DNA of 40,311 nt from CAKZQX01 sp034437035. GTDB taxonomy: Bacteria; Chloroflexota; Chloroflexia; Chloroflexales; Chloroflexaceae. A program made the position numbers and the translations under genes. Location of the stretch: assembly GCA_034437035.1 (NCBI GenBank), contig DAOTUI010000005.1, forward strand, positions 1-40,311, in the 5' to 3' direction. The notes under the pieces are model-generated. The model made no database searches, was not told the DNA's origin, and saw only the letters and a list, made by a program, of their open reading frames with translations. Shown in pieces: positions 8,331 through 16,465 of this stretch. Position 1 is the first letter of the stretch; every line of letters begins with the position of its first letter.

Positions 8331-9107
8331 ATGGCATCTATTGGCATCTATGACTCAGGTCTGGGGGGGCTCTCGGTGTTGCGTGCCGTGCGGCAGGCGC
8401 TGCCCCGGCACGATCTCGACTACCTGGCCGATACCGCCTTCTGTCCCTACGGTCCCCGCCCGGTGGCAGAGGTGCAGGCCCGCGCCTGCGCCTGCACCGG
8501 CTGGTTAATTGATCAGGGAGCCGGAGTTGTTGTGGTCGCCTGCAATACCGCTACCTCAGCCGCCCTGGAACTGCTGCGTGCCGAGTTTGCTGTGCCGATT
8601 GTCGGGATGGAACCGGGGGTCAAGCCGGCGATCCAGGCGACCCGCAATGGGCGGGTCGGTGTGCTGGCAACCGACGGCACACTGGCGGGAACCCGGTTTG
8701 CCGCCCTGGTCAAACGGTTTGCCGCCGGCGTTGCGGTACACACCGTTCCCTGCCCCGGATTGGTGGCGCAGGTCGAAGCCGGTGACCTGAGTGGTCCTGC
8801 CACCCGGCAGTTATTGGCGCGCTACCTGGCTCCCCTGCAGGCGCGGGGTGTGGATACCATTGTGCTGGGCTGTACCCACTTTCCCTTCCTCGCTCCGGTT
8901 ATTACCGAACTGGCTGGTCCGGATGTCACCATTATCGATACCGGGCTGCCGGTTGCGCGCCAGGTAGCCCGGGTTGCCGCGATGGTTGAGTTGCCAACCG
9001 GGAGCAGTCGTCTCCGCTGCGCCACAACCGGCAATCCCACCGCTGTTGCGCCGGTTATGCAGCGCTTGCTGGATGCTGATGTACCGCTGGAGCATGCCGA
9101 TTGTTGA
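8331..9107 (+). CDS. murI: Glutamate racemase
   Basis: MurI interconverts L- and D-glutamate with two cysteines and supplies D-Glu for peptidoglycan. The 258 residues show MASIGIYDSGLGGLSVLR (Asp8), the first catalytic motif CNTATS (Cys71), and the second GCTHFPF (Cys181, His183). Length and motif order match the family. The ATG at 8331 is fixed by the IGIYDSG opening. There is no recognisable Shine-Dalgarno sequence: element copy 4 ends only 12 bp upstream and the upstream frame closes at a TAA inside the element. The native leader may have been displaced, and translation may be leaderless or start from a transcript made within or through the element. Confidence 0.96.
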   Translation: MASIGIYDSGLGGLSVLRAVRQALPRHDLDYLADTAFCPYGPRPVAEVQARACACTGWLIDQGAGVVVVACNTATSAALELLRAEFAVPIVGMEPGVKPAIQATRNGRVGVLATDGTLAGTRFAALVKRFAAGVAVHTVPCPGLVAQVEAGDLSGPATRQLLARYLAPLQARGVDTIVLGCTHFPFLAPVITELAGPDVTIIDTGLPVARQVARVAAMVELPTGSSRLRCATTGNPTAVAPVMQRLLDADVPLEHADC

Positions 9108-9120
9108 GCATTATAATTAA

Positions 9121-9389
9121 CACGAGTTACGCGGTGGGCGTTTGGACCACGAACAACACGACATGAGCAAAACCCGCGAAACGGCCAATGCTGACATGCA
9201 TCAAGCGATCTCGGGCCTGGTGGACGATATCGCCTCCGGCAGGGCGGAAGAAACCATCTTTTTTTACAAAAAATTTGCACATTGTGCAAATTTTTGTAAA
9301 AAAAGATCAAAATGTACCATGCTGCCGCAGGCGAATCTGACTTCAATCTGGTGAAATGCCCGGTTTGTATGCTCACCGCATAACTTCTG
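9121..9389 (+). repeat. Nested-palindrome MITE-like element, copy 5 (long form)
   Basis: Terminal repeats CACGAGTTACGCGGT and ACCGCATAACTTCTG. The left arm is about 75 bp longer than in most copies (GGACCACGAACAACACGACA...). Inner motifs are CGCCTCCGGCAGGGCGGAAG and GTACCATGCTGCCGCAGGCG. The central stem TTTTTACAAAAATTTGCAC-like / loop ATT / GTGCAAATTTTTGTAAAAA has a one-base length difference between arms. The flanks TAATTAA and GAATTAA agree at 6 of 7. It sits between convergent murI and the protease gene. Confidence 0.9.
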
Positions 9390-9415
9390 GAATTAATGCG
9401 TGAAGGCAAAGCAAA

Positions 9416-9437
9416 GGGACGCAGCTTGCTGCGCCCC
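9416..9437 (-). terminator. Terminator-like hairpin after the protease gene
   Basis: GGGACGCAGC and GCTGCGCCCC pair with one mismatch and a very small loop, 25 bp after the protease stop codon on the minus strand, and a T-rich stretch (TTTGCTTTG) follows. It could also act from the murI side. Confidence 0.5.
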
Positions 9438-9461
9438 TACAAATTATCCTGTACCCTCGTT

Positions 9462-11255
9462 CTATCGCTGGATCAGCGGCAGCATCACCTTAATAACTAG
9501 CTGAGAACCAAACCGGCTCTCGTTGATGGAACTAACCACATTTGCGCGTCCTGCGCCATAGATCGTATCAAACCCGGCCGTTCCCAGGTCCACCGCCCGC
9601 TGCTTGAGGAGTGAACGAATGCGCCAGGGCGGAGCATCCGGCTCTTCCTCCAGCAGTAGGGCCGCCAAAGCTGCTACGTGCGGTGCCGCCGCCGAGGTAC
9701 CGCAGAACGTGCTAAACCTGGGTGTGCTGGTAGCGACGCAGTCGGTGGCAACGATGTCCGGCTTGCTGCGCGGTGTGCTCTCTCCCCGGATGGTCACTGG
9801 GCCCTGGGAACTGTATGGCTGGATCTTTATAGGAGACTGGGCATCCACATCAACCGCGCCCACGCCAATAACGCCGGGCATGCCGGGATGCCCATAGATG
9901 CTGTCGGCAGCAGAAGCATAGTCTACGTCTTCGAGCCATCCACTCGTTATAAATAGCATTTCAATCTGCGGAATTGTGCCGCTGTTGAGTGCATAAGCAT
10001 CGACGACAAGATCAACCTGCTGCGTACTACCGCTAAAGTTCTGGTATATGAGTATCTCTATAGGTATTCCCGATACTGACTGAATTTCTTTGGAGCTTGC
10101 CAGGGGTGTGTTTCCCTCAACCAGGTAGAGATCCAGATTGTCCAGTGCGTTACGAGCGGCCGTAGTTGTGTTGCTAAATGGATTGTCCCACTGGAGAATA
10201 ACCTGGATGCGGGCCGCTTGCGGCAACGAAAAGCTCAGCGTCGTGTCATCGGCGGCAAAATGGTGCAAACACCCACCCGGCACGCCGAACTGGCAATCGT
10301 CTGTGATATCCAGGGTTGCCTGGTAGTGGTTCTCGCCATCATTGCCTGCCGCCGAAACAAAGACGACACCGGCATCCACGGCCTGCTGGGCGCGTGTACC
10401 GATGGTGCCATTCTCAAAGTAGGGCTCAGTCAGGTAGCCGATATCGTCCACAATAATATCGGCCTGGAACTCTTCCTGGAGAAAGTTAATTGCTGCAACA
10501 AAACCTGTCACGCCGTTGATTCCGCTAGAGAACCCAAGGATCGCATCGGGAGCCAGGTCGTGGATAATCTCCAGCATCGCGCGGCCCTCATTCCAGAAGC
10601 CGGGATTGGTTGCATCCACCAGCACGCAACTGGGGGACAGATCGGTCAGGTTGACGGGACAATCGGGGGGGACCTCGTTAGCGGCTTGCCCGATGTCCAG
10701 CCCCTCCACGCCATCGGAAATGACGCCGATGCGGATGCCTTTGCCCGACAGACCAAACTCCGTTCGCGCCTGGGCCGCGCCGAGGATGGTATCGCCCTCA
10801 GTTACCACTGTTCCCGAGCGAACAATCGGCATCAGCATGGGACCGACATACATAACCATTGGCAATGTGGCCAGCGTATCGAGTTGCTCCGGCTGGACCC
10901 ATGCGCTGACCAGGGGGTAAGGCTCCGACCATGTGCCGACCCGGATGCCGGCAGCAGCAAATGCGGCAGCGGCAGCGGCGGGTGTTCCTGTAATGTGTAC
11001 CTCAACGCCAATTTCACCCTGGGAGGTTACACGGACGGTTCCGGGGCGTGGATCGGTTGCCTGGAGGCCGGCGCCGGTACCATGCTGAATCTCTTCAGCG
11101 GTTTGCAACACTACGAGACTGATCGGCAATTGGGGCTTCAGCGGTTCAGCTACGGTGGTCATGGGGAACTGGGAAGCAACCAGACCAGTGCAGCAAATCA
11201 GCAACACCAGCAGGAGACGGATATGCGTTAACCGGGAAGACAGCTTGCATAACAT
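9462..11255 (-). CDS. Secreted subtilisin/sedolisin-like serine peptidase
   Basis: 597 residues with a signal peptide (hydrophobic LLLVLLICCTGLVASQF at about 13-29), so exported. Catalytic-domain landmarks are GKGIRIGVISDGVEG (Asp), NEGRAMLEIIHDLAPDA where S8 enzymes carry HGT, DIIVDDIGY, SAAGNDG (oxyanion Asn) and FCGTSAAAPHVAALAALLLE with Ser521. The EGRAM/VDDIG pattern matches the subgroup of subtilases grouped with S53-like peptidases, in which Glu/Asp/Ser is proposed instead of Asp/His/Ser (from memory of that family). A beta-sandwich-like insert with Cys pairs lies between the Asn and Ser motifs. Start: the ATG at 11253-11255 has AAGGAG 12 nt before it; an in-frame ATG 19 codons upstream has none. 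The end of the protein is hydrophobic but short. The substrate is unknown. Confidence 0.88.
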   Translation of the reverse strand: MLCKLSSRLTHIRLLLVLLICCTGLVASQFPMTTVAEPLKPQLPISLVVLQTAEEIQHGTGAGLQATDPRPGTVRVTSQGEIGVEVHITGTPAAAAAAFAAAGIRVGTWSEPYPLVSAWVQPEQLDTLATLPMVMYVGPMLMPIVRSGTVVTEGDTILGAAQARTEFGLSGKGIRIGVISDGVEGLDIGQAANEVPPDCPVNLTDLSPSCVLVDATNPGFWNEGRAMLEIIHDLAPDAILGFSSGINGVTGFVAAINFLQEEFQADIIVDDIGYLTEPYFENGTIGTRAQQAVDAGVVFVSAAGNDGENHYQATLDITDDCQFGVPGGCLHHFAADDTTLSFSLPQAARIQVILQWDNPFSNTTTAARNALDNLDLYLVEGNTPLASSKEIQSVSGIPIEILIYQNFSGSTQQVDLVVDAYALNSGTIPQIEMLFITSGWLEDVDYASAADSIYGHPGMPGVIGVGAVDVDAQSPIKIQPYSSQGPVTIRGESTPRSKPDIVATDCVATSTPRFSTFCGTSAAAPHVAALAALLLEEEPDAPPWRIRSLLKQRAVDLGTAGFDTIYGAGRANVVSSINESRFGSQLVIKVMLPLIQR

Positions 11256-11282
11256 AATGGTGATTGCTCCTTGCGTGTGAAG

Positions 11283-11312
11283 AGTAAAATGCGACAGGAG
11301 AGAACACAGCAA
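11283..11312 (-). promoter_or_regulatory. Weak candidate promoter of the peptidase gene
   Basis: Minus strand TTGCTG (11307-11312), 18-bp spacer, TTTACT (11283-11288), 27 bp before the ATG. Confidence 0.3.
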
Positions 11313-11380
11313 GTCTGACGGAGGAGAATTCTCGCAAGAGAACGTTCGACGATGTGTTCTTCAGGTACGTTTGTCTGGGA

Positions 11381-11414
11381 CAAAACGCCGCTCGTATAAA
11401 CGAGCAGCGCTTTG
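11381..11414 (-). terminator. Terminator after the VanW gene
   Basis: CAAAGCGCTGCTCGT / loop TTAT / ACGAGCGGCGTTTTG on the minus strand forms a 15-position stem with two mismatches, 33 nt after the VanW stop. On the plus strand the hairpin is followed by TTTTTC, so it could work in both directions and isolate the peptidase gene from its upstream neighbour. Confidence 0.6.
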
Positions 11415-11447
11415 TTTTTCCCATAGCTCTCTTTGCTCCGTACCTCG

Positions 11448-13640
11448 CTACGGTGTGATGGGGGCAATATCTCCGGGTGGTATGACGGGTACGGGGGCAA
11501 CATCCCCCGGTGGTGTCAGGGGTTTCTGCGGCTGGGGCGCGGGCTGCGGTGCAGGCTGTGGTGGCTGGGGCGCGGGTTGCGGCGGCTGTTCTGCCGGGGA
11601 TGGCGCTTCCTCGACGGGTGTCTCTGCCGGTGGCGCTTCTTCTTCCGTTGGTGCGGCCGGTTGGGCCGGTGCGGGTGCCCGATAGCCCGGCATATTTACC
11701 GGATTGACCAGGAAGATATTCGGCCAGGGCTTAAACCTCGTGACAAAGGTCTCGCGGTCCACCACTACGCCATTCTCTTTGATAATCCGCGTGAAGTTGA
11801 TTGTCATCCCACTGCGGGCGACGTCGGTCTGACGCGGCGCACCAACCGGGCGACTCGGATCGGCGATATAGACCGGCGCGGCAGGCGGTGGTGTCCGGTT
11901 GATAATCTGGTAGTAGGGCGGTCCTTCCAGTTCAACAGTGCGGTTAGGTTTGGTGCCGTAGAAGCGTATCTCGGCCAGCGTACGCGCTGTATCGACATGC
12001 GCCTGGATCAGCAGCCAGTTGCCGGTGTCGTTGACGAACTTGAGATCCGAACCGCCGGGACCAGTGTAAATTGCGGCATCCATACCGGGGCCATCGCCAA
12101 ACTCGCCATAGCCATACTTATCATACCAGTTGATATAGAAGGAGTGACCATGCCGTTCGGTAATTGGCAGCCCGGCCCAGAACGCAGCGCGGAACATGGT
12201 TGTCGAGTCCTGGCAGATACCGCCGCCCCACTCCAGTTGCGTGCGGTTCTCGATGATGGCATAGCCCTCGACAAACCCGTTGGCCGCCGTGATCTCAATA
12301 TTCTCGTTGAATGAAAACTCCTCACCGGGGGCCAGCAGGATGCCGTGCAGCATATCCATCCCGGCTTTGATGTTGGTAATCCGGTAGGCTGCCGAGCCGG
12401 TGAAGTCACTCTTGCCGACGGTAACCAGGTCGGGAATACTCAGTTGGTCCAGGTTGGCGGCGGTAATGGCTGGTTCGGCGATATGGAAGGGCAGTTCAAC
12501 CACTCGGTCAGGCGTAGTCATCGCCGCCGGCACCATCTGCTCGGCGCGGCTCACATTAACCTGACGGCCGGCCTGTCCCTCCTCAATGATCTTCAGGTCG
12601 CCCCCGTTCCAGTCGATGCGCGGGTTCGTTGCTTCGCCCCCGGCGTTCCGGGCAATTTCTTTCAGGCGCTGCCGGACTTCTTCCCGGTCCAGGCTGACAA
12701 CAAGTTGACTCCCCGCGTTATCCGAGCGGGTTGTCTGGTTGATCGTAATCAACTCTGCCAACTCGCGCTCGGACCACTCCCAGGTCTGCTCTTCGGCTTG
12801 AAGGGTCAGCGGTCCCTGCAGCAGGGTCTCAATCTCGCGTTGTGCTGCGGCAACGGCCGCATCGTCCAGTGCCGGCACGATTTCGCGGGTGCGCAAGACG
12901 ACCGTCTGGGGCTTCAGCGTTTGTAGTGCAGCCGTCAGATCGTGCATGGTGTCGTGTACCAGTGCCTGCCGACCGGTTGTCGCGCGGCTGGTCTGGATAC
13001 GCGTGCCGTGCAATGTCAGTTCGGCATTGGTCGCTTCCTGCTCAACCTCGGCGGCGCGGGCCAGCAGATATGCCTGCATTGCCGACTGGTCAACCGTCAG
13101 ATGCAGCGGCACATCCAGACCATTCTCCCAGACGGCGGCAACCTGGAATAGATTGTTAATCAAACCGTTGCGCCGTCCGGCATTAAGCGCCTCCTGTACG
13201 GCAGGATCAAGCTCAAGTCGCACGCCCAACTCTTCCAGGCCGGGTGTCCAGGTCCGGTCGTTATAGCTCAGTTGAATCGGTTGTTCTAGAAAGGGAGCAT
13301 AACGTTCATGCAAGATAGTACTGGCGGTCGTTTCGGTCATCTGCCCGACGGGAATACCATTGATTGAAATATTGGGATAGATATGCCCGGCAAATGTACG
13401 ATCGAGATGGAAGAGCACCCCCCCGGCACCAACCAGAAAAACCAGGGCGAGGATGACAAAAATCTGCCGGATCAGGCGAATGCGCCGACGTGGTGCATGC
13501 GTTGCGGGTGGTGGGCTCTGCTGACTGCTGCGCGATGGCATGCGCTTCCCGGCCCATTCTGCCAATCCCGTCAGCATTGCCATAATTCGCCGCTGTGGTT
13601 GCTGTTCGGCGGTTTCGTGCTTATATTCCTCAACCGACAC
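11448..13640 (-). CDS. VanW family membrane-anchored cell-wall protein
   Basis: 730 residues. The cytoplasmic basic N-terminus is followed by one membrane segment (about 57-78). Two repeats of the peptidoglycan-binding-like domain typical of YoaR/VanW proteins come next (roughly 85-200 and 275-400). The VanW domain (about 410-550) contains LAPGEEFSFNE, GGGICQDSTTMFRAAFWAGL and ERHGHSFYINWYD. The C-terminus (about 645-730) is a Pro/Gln/Ala/Glu-rich tail suited to reaching through a wall. VanW proteins are linked to the cell wall, but their activity is not established. The start is GTG at 13638-13640 with GGAGG five bases upstream. A near-consensus promoter lies just before it and a terminator after it, so it is monocistronic. 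Confidence 0.9.
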   Translation of the reverse strand: MSVEEYKHETAEQQPQRRIMAMLTGLAEWAGKRMPSRSSQQSPPPATHAPRRRIRLIRQIFVILALVFLVGAGGVLFHLDRTFAGHIYPNISINGIPVGQMTETTASTILHERYAPFLEQPIQLSYNDRTWTPGLEELGVRLELDPAVQEALNAGRRNGLINNLFQVAAVWENGLDVPLHLTVDQSAMQAYLLARAAEVEQEATNAELTLHGTRIQTSRATTGRQALVHDTMHDLTAALQTLKPQTVVLRTREIVPALDDAAVAAAQREIETLLQGPLTLQAEEQTWEWSERELAELITINQTTRSDNAGSQLVVSLDREEVRQRLKEIARNAGGEATNPRIDWNGGDLKIIEEGQAGRQVNVSRAEQMVPAAMTTPDRVVELPFHIAEPAITAANLDQLSIPDLVTVGKSDFTGSAAYRITNIKAGMDMLHGILLAPGEEFSFNENIEITAANGFVEGYAIIENRTQLEWGGGICQDSTTMFRAAFWAGLPITERHGHSFYINWYDKYGYGEFGDGPGMDAAIYTGPGGSDLKFVNDTGNWLLIQAHVDTARTLAEIRFYGTKPNRTVELEGPPYYQIINRTPPPAAPVYIADPSRPVGAPRQTDVARSGMTINFTRIIKENGVVVDRETFVTRFKPWPNIFLVNPVNMPGYRAPAPAQPAAPTEEEAPPAETPVEEAPSPAEQPPQPAPQPPQPAPQPAPQPQKPLTPPGDVAPVPVIPPGDIAPITP

Positions 13641-13684
13641 CAGTACCTCCTGCTGATACTGCGATGTTTCTTTACACTTTGCTT

Positions 13685-13713
13685 ACTATACCCAGGGTGA
13701 CAGGCGTTGTCAA
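13685..13713 (-). promoter_or_regulatory. Strong sigma70-type promoter of the VanW gene
   Basis: Minus strand TTGACA (13708-13713), 17-bp spacer, TATAGT (13685-13690), about 45 bp before the GTG start. Confidence 0.8.
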
Positions 13714-13781
13714 TGAGGAGGAAGTGAGAATGTCTAGTAGTACTTCAGGTGCCCGGAGTACTATAACATGGTGTTAACTGA

Positions 13782-13978
13782 CACGACTTACGCGGTCACT
13801 GACCTGGCAAAGCATTTCGCCTCCGGCAGGGCGGAATGGGACATTCTTTTTCACAAAAATGTTGCACAAAGTGCAACATTTTTGTGAAAAAGATAGATCA
13901 CGTACCATGCTGCCGCAGGCGAATCGGGCCGTTCATCCAGGCAAATGCCTGATTTGAATGTTTACTGCGTAACTCGTG
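13782..13978 (+). repeat. Nested-palindrome MITE-like element, copy 6
   Basis: Terminal repeats CACGACTTACGCGGT and ACTGCGTAACTCGTG. Inner motifs CGCCTCCGGCAGGGCGGAA and GTACCATGCTGCCGCAGGCG. The central hairpin TTCACAAAAATGTTGCAC / loop AAA / GTGCAACATTTTTGTGAA is perfect. It is flanked by TTAACTGA at 13774-13781 and 13979-13986, the second of which is shared with copy 7. Confidence 0.95.
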
Positions 13979-13986
13979 TTAACTGA

Positions 13987-14254
13987 CAGGAGTTACGCGG
14001 TGGGAGTTTGGACCACGAACGCCGCGAAATGAGCGAACAACGCGAAACGACCAGTGTTACTATGCGTTATGCGATCCTGGGTTTGACCGTGGATAGTGCC
14101 TCCGGCAGGGGAAGATTCCATGCTGTTGCACAAAACATTTGCACAAAGTGCAAATGTTTTGTGCAACAGCATACACAAGTACCATGCTGCCGCAGGCGAA
14201 TCGGGCTTTCATCGGATGAAACGTCCCGTTTGGACACGCACCACGTAAGTCGTG
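13987..14254 (+). repeat. Nested-palindrome MITE-like element, copy 7 (long form)
   Basis: Terminal repeats CAGGAGTTACGCGGT and CACGTAAGTCGTG. It has the same extended left arm as copy 5 (GGACCACGAACGCCGCGAAA...). The central hairpin GTTGCACAAAACATTTGCAC / loop AAA / GTGCAAATGTTTTGTGCAAC is perfect over 20 bp, with a sequence unlike copy 6. It is flanked by TTAACTGA on both sides (13979-13986, 14255-14262). The right flank supplies the TAA stop of the ABC permease gene. Confidence 0.95.
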
Positions 14255-15133
14255 TTAACTGACGACCCGGCGGAAGCGACTCGTGCCCAGCGTCAGGGTA
14301 ATCGTGGTCAGCACCAGCAGAATCAGCAGCGCCTGTAGAACAATGTCGCCGACGGCGTCACCGGCTGCGCCGGCCGGACCATACAACAGCACACGCAGTG
14401 CATTAATAGTGTAGGTAACCGGGTTCACCCGCGCAATCGTATTAAGCCAGCCGGGTAGCAGTTCCAGCGGCAGCAGTGCCGAACTGGTGAAAATCAGCGG
14501 CAGTGTCAGGAAGTTGGCGATCAGGAAGGTCGCCTCGGTGTTGCGGGTGGTCAGGGCAATTGCCACGTTGAGCCCTGCCAGCATCAGGCCAAACAATAGG
14601 GAAATTCCCAGCGCACCGATGATCCCGAGCAGTCCATACTGGTAGGTGATGGTCATCTCAATGCCATCGCCAAAGCGCAGTCCCGCCAGGAAGGTGACAA
14701 CCAGGATAATAATGGCCTGCACCAGCATGCGGGTCAGATCGCCCAGGACTTTGCCCAGCAGGATGGAGAGGCGGTTGATCGGCGTAGTCAGCAGCTTGCT
14801 AAGAAATCCGCTATCAAGGTCGTTAATCAGCCCTAATCCCGACTGCGCCGAGCCAAAGAGAAAGGTCTGGAGGATAATCGCCGGGGCGAAGAAGGCCAGG
14901 TAGCTCTGCCCGCCAAAGGCATTCTCAAAGCCGGGAGCCTGCGTCACCCGGTTGAAAACCTGCCCAAAAAGCAGCAGCCAGATCATCGGCTGCACCAGCG
15001 AGAAGTAGAGAATCACCGGACGGCGGAAGAGCTTGCGCAGCGCGCGCCGGTAGAGCGCCCAGGTTTCGCTCAGAAATGCGCCGGGCCCGCTGGGGATTGC
15101 CGTGGATTGATCGGTTCTGGTTATGGTATTCAT
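14255..15133 (-). CDS. ABC-2 type transporter permease (DrrB-like)
   Basis: 292 residues with about six hydrophobic segments and the ABC-2 layout seen in daunorubicin-type exporters. Examples are SETWALYRRALRKLFRRPVILYFSLVQPMIWLLLFGQVF near the start and FSTPLIFTSSALLPLELLPGWL-like sequence with NPVTYTINALR before the last helices. It pairs with the DrrA-like ATPase upstream to export a drug, lipid or glycan. The ATG at 15131-15133 has GGAG seven bases before it; an in-frame ATG six codons upstream falls in the ribosome site. Element copy 8 (197 bp) separates it from the ATPase gene. The stop codon TAA at 14255-14257 lies within the TTAACTGA duplication of copy 7, so the two insertions sit exactly at both edges of the gene. 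Confidence 0.92.
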   Translation of the reverse strand: MNTITRTDQSTAIPSGPGAFLSETWALYRRALRKLFRRPVILYFSLVQPMIWLLLFGQVFNRVTQAPGFENAFGGQSYLAFFAPAIILQTFLFGSAQSGLGLINDLDSGFLSKLLTTPINRLSILLGKVLGDLTRMLVQAIIILVVTFLAGLRFGDGIEMTITYQYGLLGIIGALGISLLFGLMLAGLNVAIALTTRNTEATFLIANFLTLPLIFTSSALLPLELLPGWLNTIARVNPVTYTINALRVLLYGPAGAAGDAVGDIVLQALLILLVLTTITLTLGTSRFRRVVS

Positions 15134-15148
15134 GGATTCACTCCATAA

Positions 15149-15345
15149 CACGACTTACGCGGTGCAACCTTATTTCGGTCTGTTGGTTGCCCCAAAAGCC
15201 CGGATTCGCCTGCGGCAGCATGGTACTTGATATGTCTTTTTCACAAAAATGTTACACATAGTGCAACATTTTTGTGAAAAAGTATAGCTCTTCCGCCCTG
15301 CCGGAGGCAGAGTCTCCTGCCGGGTCAACGACCGCGTAACTTGTG
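15149..15345 (-). repeat. Nested-palindrome MITE-like element, copy 8, inside the ABC operon
   Basis: Terminal repeats CACGACTTACGCGGT and ACCGCGTAACTTGTG, with perfect 7-bp flanking repeats TCCATAA (15142-15148, 15346-15352). Inner motifs CGCCTGCGGCAGCATGGTAC and CTTCCGCCCTGCCGGAGGC. The central stem TTTTTCACAAAAATGTTACAC / loop ATA / GTGCAACATTTTTGTGAAAAA has one mismatch. The left target copy overlaps the edge of the permease ribosome site. Confidence 0.95.
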
Positions 15346-15419
15346 TCCATAAATGGTATACATTATTCTGTTGCGCCGGTCAGCGTGGGGGTGCGTGCCA
15401 CACATGCCCGGTTCGCGGG

Positions 15420-16442
15420 TTAGCGCCGGCGGCGACCAAAGGCACCCCCCCGCTGGTTGCGCCAGTTCTGCGCTGGTCCCTCGTCGCGGATTTTGTAGCC
15501 CGTATGCTTGAGAAAGACATCATCAAGCGAGGGGCTGGTCAGCGAGAGTTGCGCAACATGCAACCCGGCGCTGTCGAGCAGGCGCAATACCTCGGGCACG
15601 ACTGCGCCGCCGTCCTGCGCGTAAACATTCAAGCCCTCGTCGAAGCGGTCAAGATTCATCAAGAATGGTGCGTCACGCAACACGTCACACGCTGCACCAA
15701 TCTGCTGGTCCACACTCTGTGCATTTTCCGTGAAGCGGAGTGCGATAACATCGCCGCCGAGTTCTTGCTTGAGTTGGCGCGGACTGCCCATGGTTTTGAT
15801 CTGACCATTGTCGATAATTGCCAGACGGTTGCAGAGCCTGTCGGCCTCTTCCATGTAGTGCGTCGTCAGAAAAATAGTCAGCTTCTCATGCTTGTTGAGC
15901 CGTTCCAGGTAGACCCAGAGATTCGCGCGGTTCTGCGGGTCCAGGCCGGTCGTGGGCTCGTCCAGGAAGAGCAGGCGCGGACGGTGCATCAACCCGGTTG
16001 CCAGGTCGAGCCGCTTGCGCATACCGCCGCTGAATGAGCCCGCCGGCCGCTCGGCGTCGGCCGTCAGATCCATCAGTTCCAGCAGTTCTTCGGTGCGCCG
16101 GCGCAGCAGGTTGCGCTCCATGTGGTAGAGCTGTCCCTGGAGAACCAGGTTCTCGCGGGCGGTCAGATCGTCGTCTACCCCCACTTCCTGGGCCGCGTAG
16201 CCAATCTGACGGCGGATCCGGTCGGTCTGGTTGGTGATATCCATGTCAATAATGCGAATGTCACCGCTGGTCTTACGCAATAGCGTGATCAGAATTTTAA
16301 TAGTTGTCGATTTGCCTGCGCCATTCGGTCCAAGAAACCCAAAAAACTCGCCCTCGTCAACATCAAATGAAATGTCGCGTACGGCTTCGGTTCCATCGGG
16401 GTAGGTTTTAACGAGGTTTTGCACTTCAATCACATGTGCCAA
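15420..16442 (-). CDS. ABC transporter ATPase (DrrA-like)
   Basis: 340 residues with Walker A GPNGAGKST (38-46), the Q-loop region GYAAQEVGV, signature SFSGGMRKRLDLATGL (about 136-151), Walker B LLFLDEPTTGLD (157-168) and switch His195 in LTTHYMEEAD. The C-terminal extension after residue about 215 is typical of drug-resistance ATPases of the DrrA class. It energises the permease downstream. The start codon is TTG at 16440-16442 (giving MAHVIEVQNL), with AGGAG seven bases upstream. It lies 23 bp after the marR stop, so it is in the marR operon and presumably controlled by that repressor. Confidence 0.93.
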   Translation of the reverse strand: MAHVIEVQNLVKTYPDGTEAVRDISFDVDEGEFFGFLGPNGAGKSTTIKILITLLRKTSGDIRIIDMDITNQTDRIRRQIGYAAQEVGVDDDLTARENLVLQGQLYHMERNLLRRRTEELLELMDLTADAERPAGSFSGGMRKRLDLATGLMHRPRLLFLDEPTTGLDPQNRANLWVYLERLNKHEKLTIFLTTHYMEEADRLCNRLAIIDNGQIKTMGSPRQLKQELGGDVIALRFTENAQSVDQQIGAACDVLRDAPFLMNLDRFDEGLNVYAQDGGAVVPEVLRLLDSAGLHVAQLSLTSPSLDDVFLKHTGYKIRDEGPAQNWRNQRGGAFGRRRR

Positions 16443-16465
16443 CGTTCTTCTCCTGCTACCAGTTG

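Noticed and set aside
10218..11231. 337-residue plus-strand open frame across the peptidase gene
   Set aside because: It is the antisense of a protein with signal peptide and catalytic motifs; it has no domain sense and no ribosome site.
11433..12314. 293-residue plus-strand open frame across the VanW gene
   Set aside because: Antisense shadow of the VanW and Pro-rich tail region; composition is Gly/Arg/Cys-rich and not protein-like.
13731..13777. ATG after a strong GAGGAGG sequence giving a 14-codon frame that ends in the target repeat of copy 6
   Set aside because: Too short and without a plus-strand promoter; it might be the stub of a disrupted gene but nothing downstream continues it.
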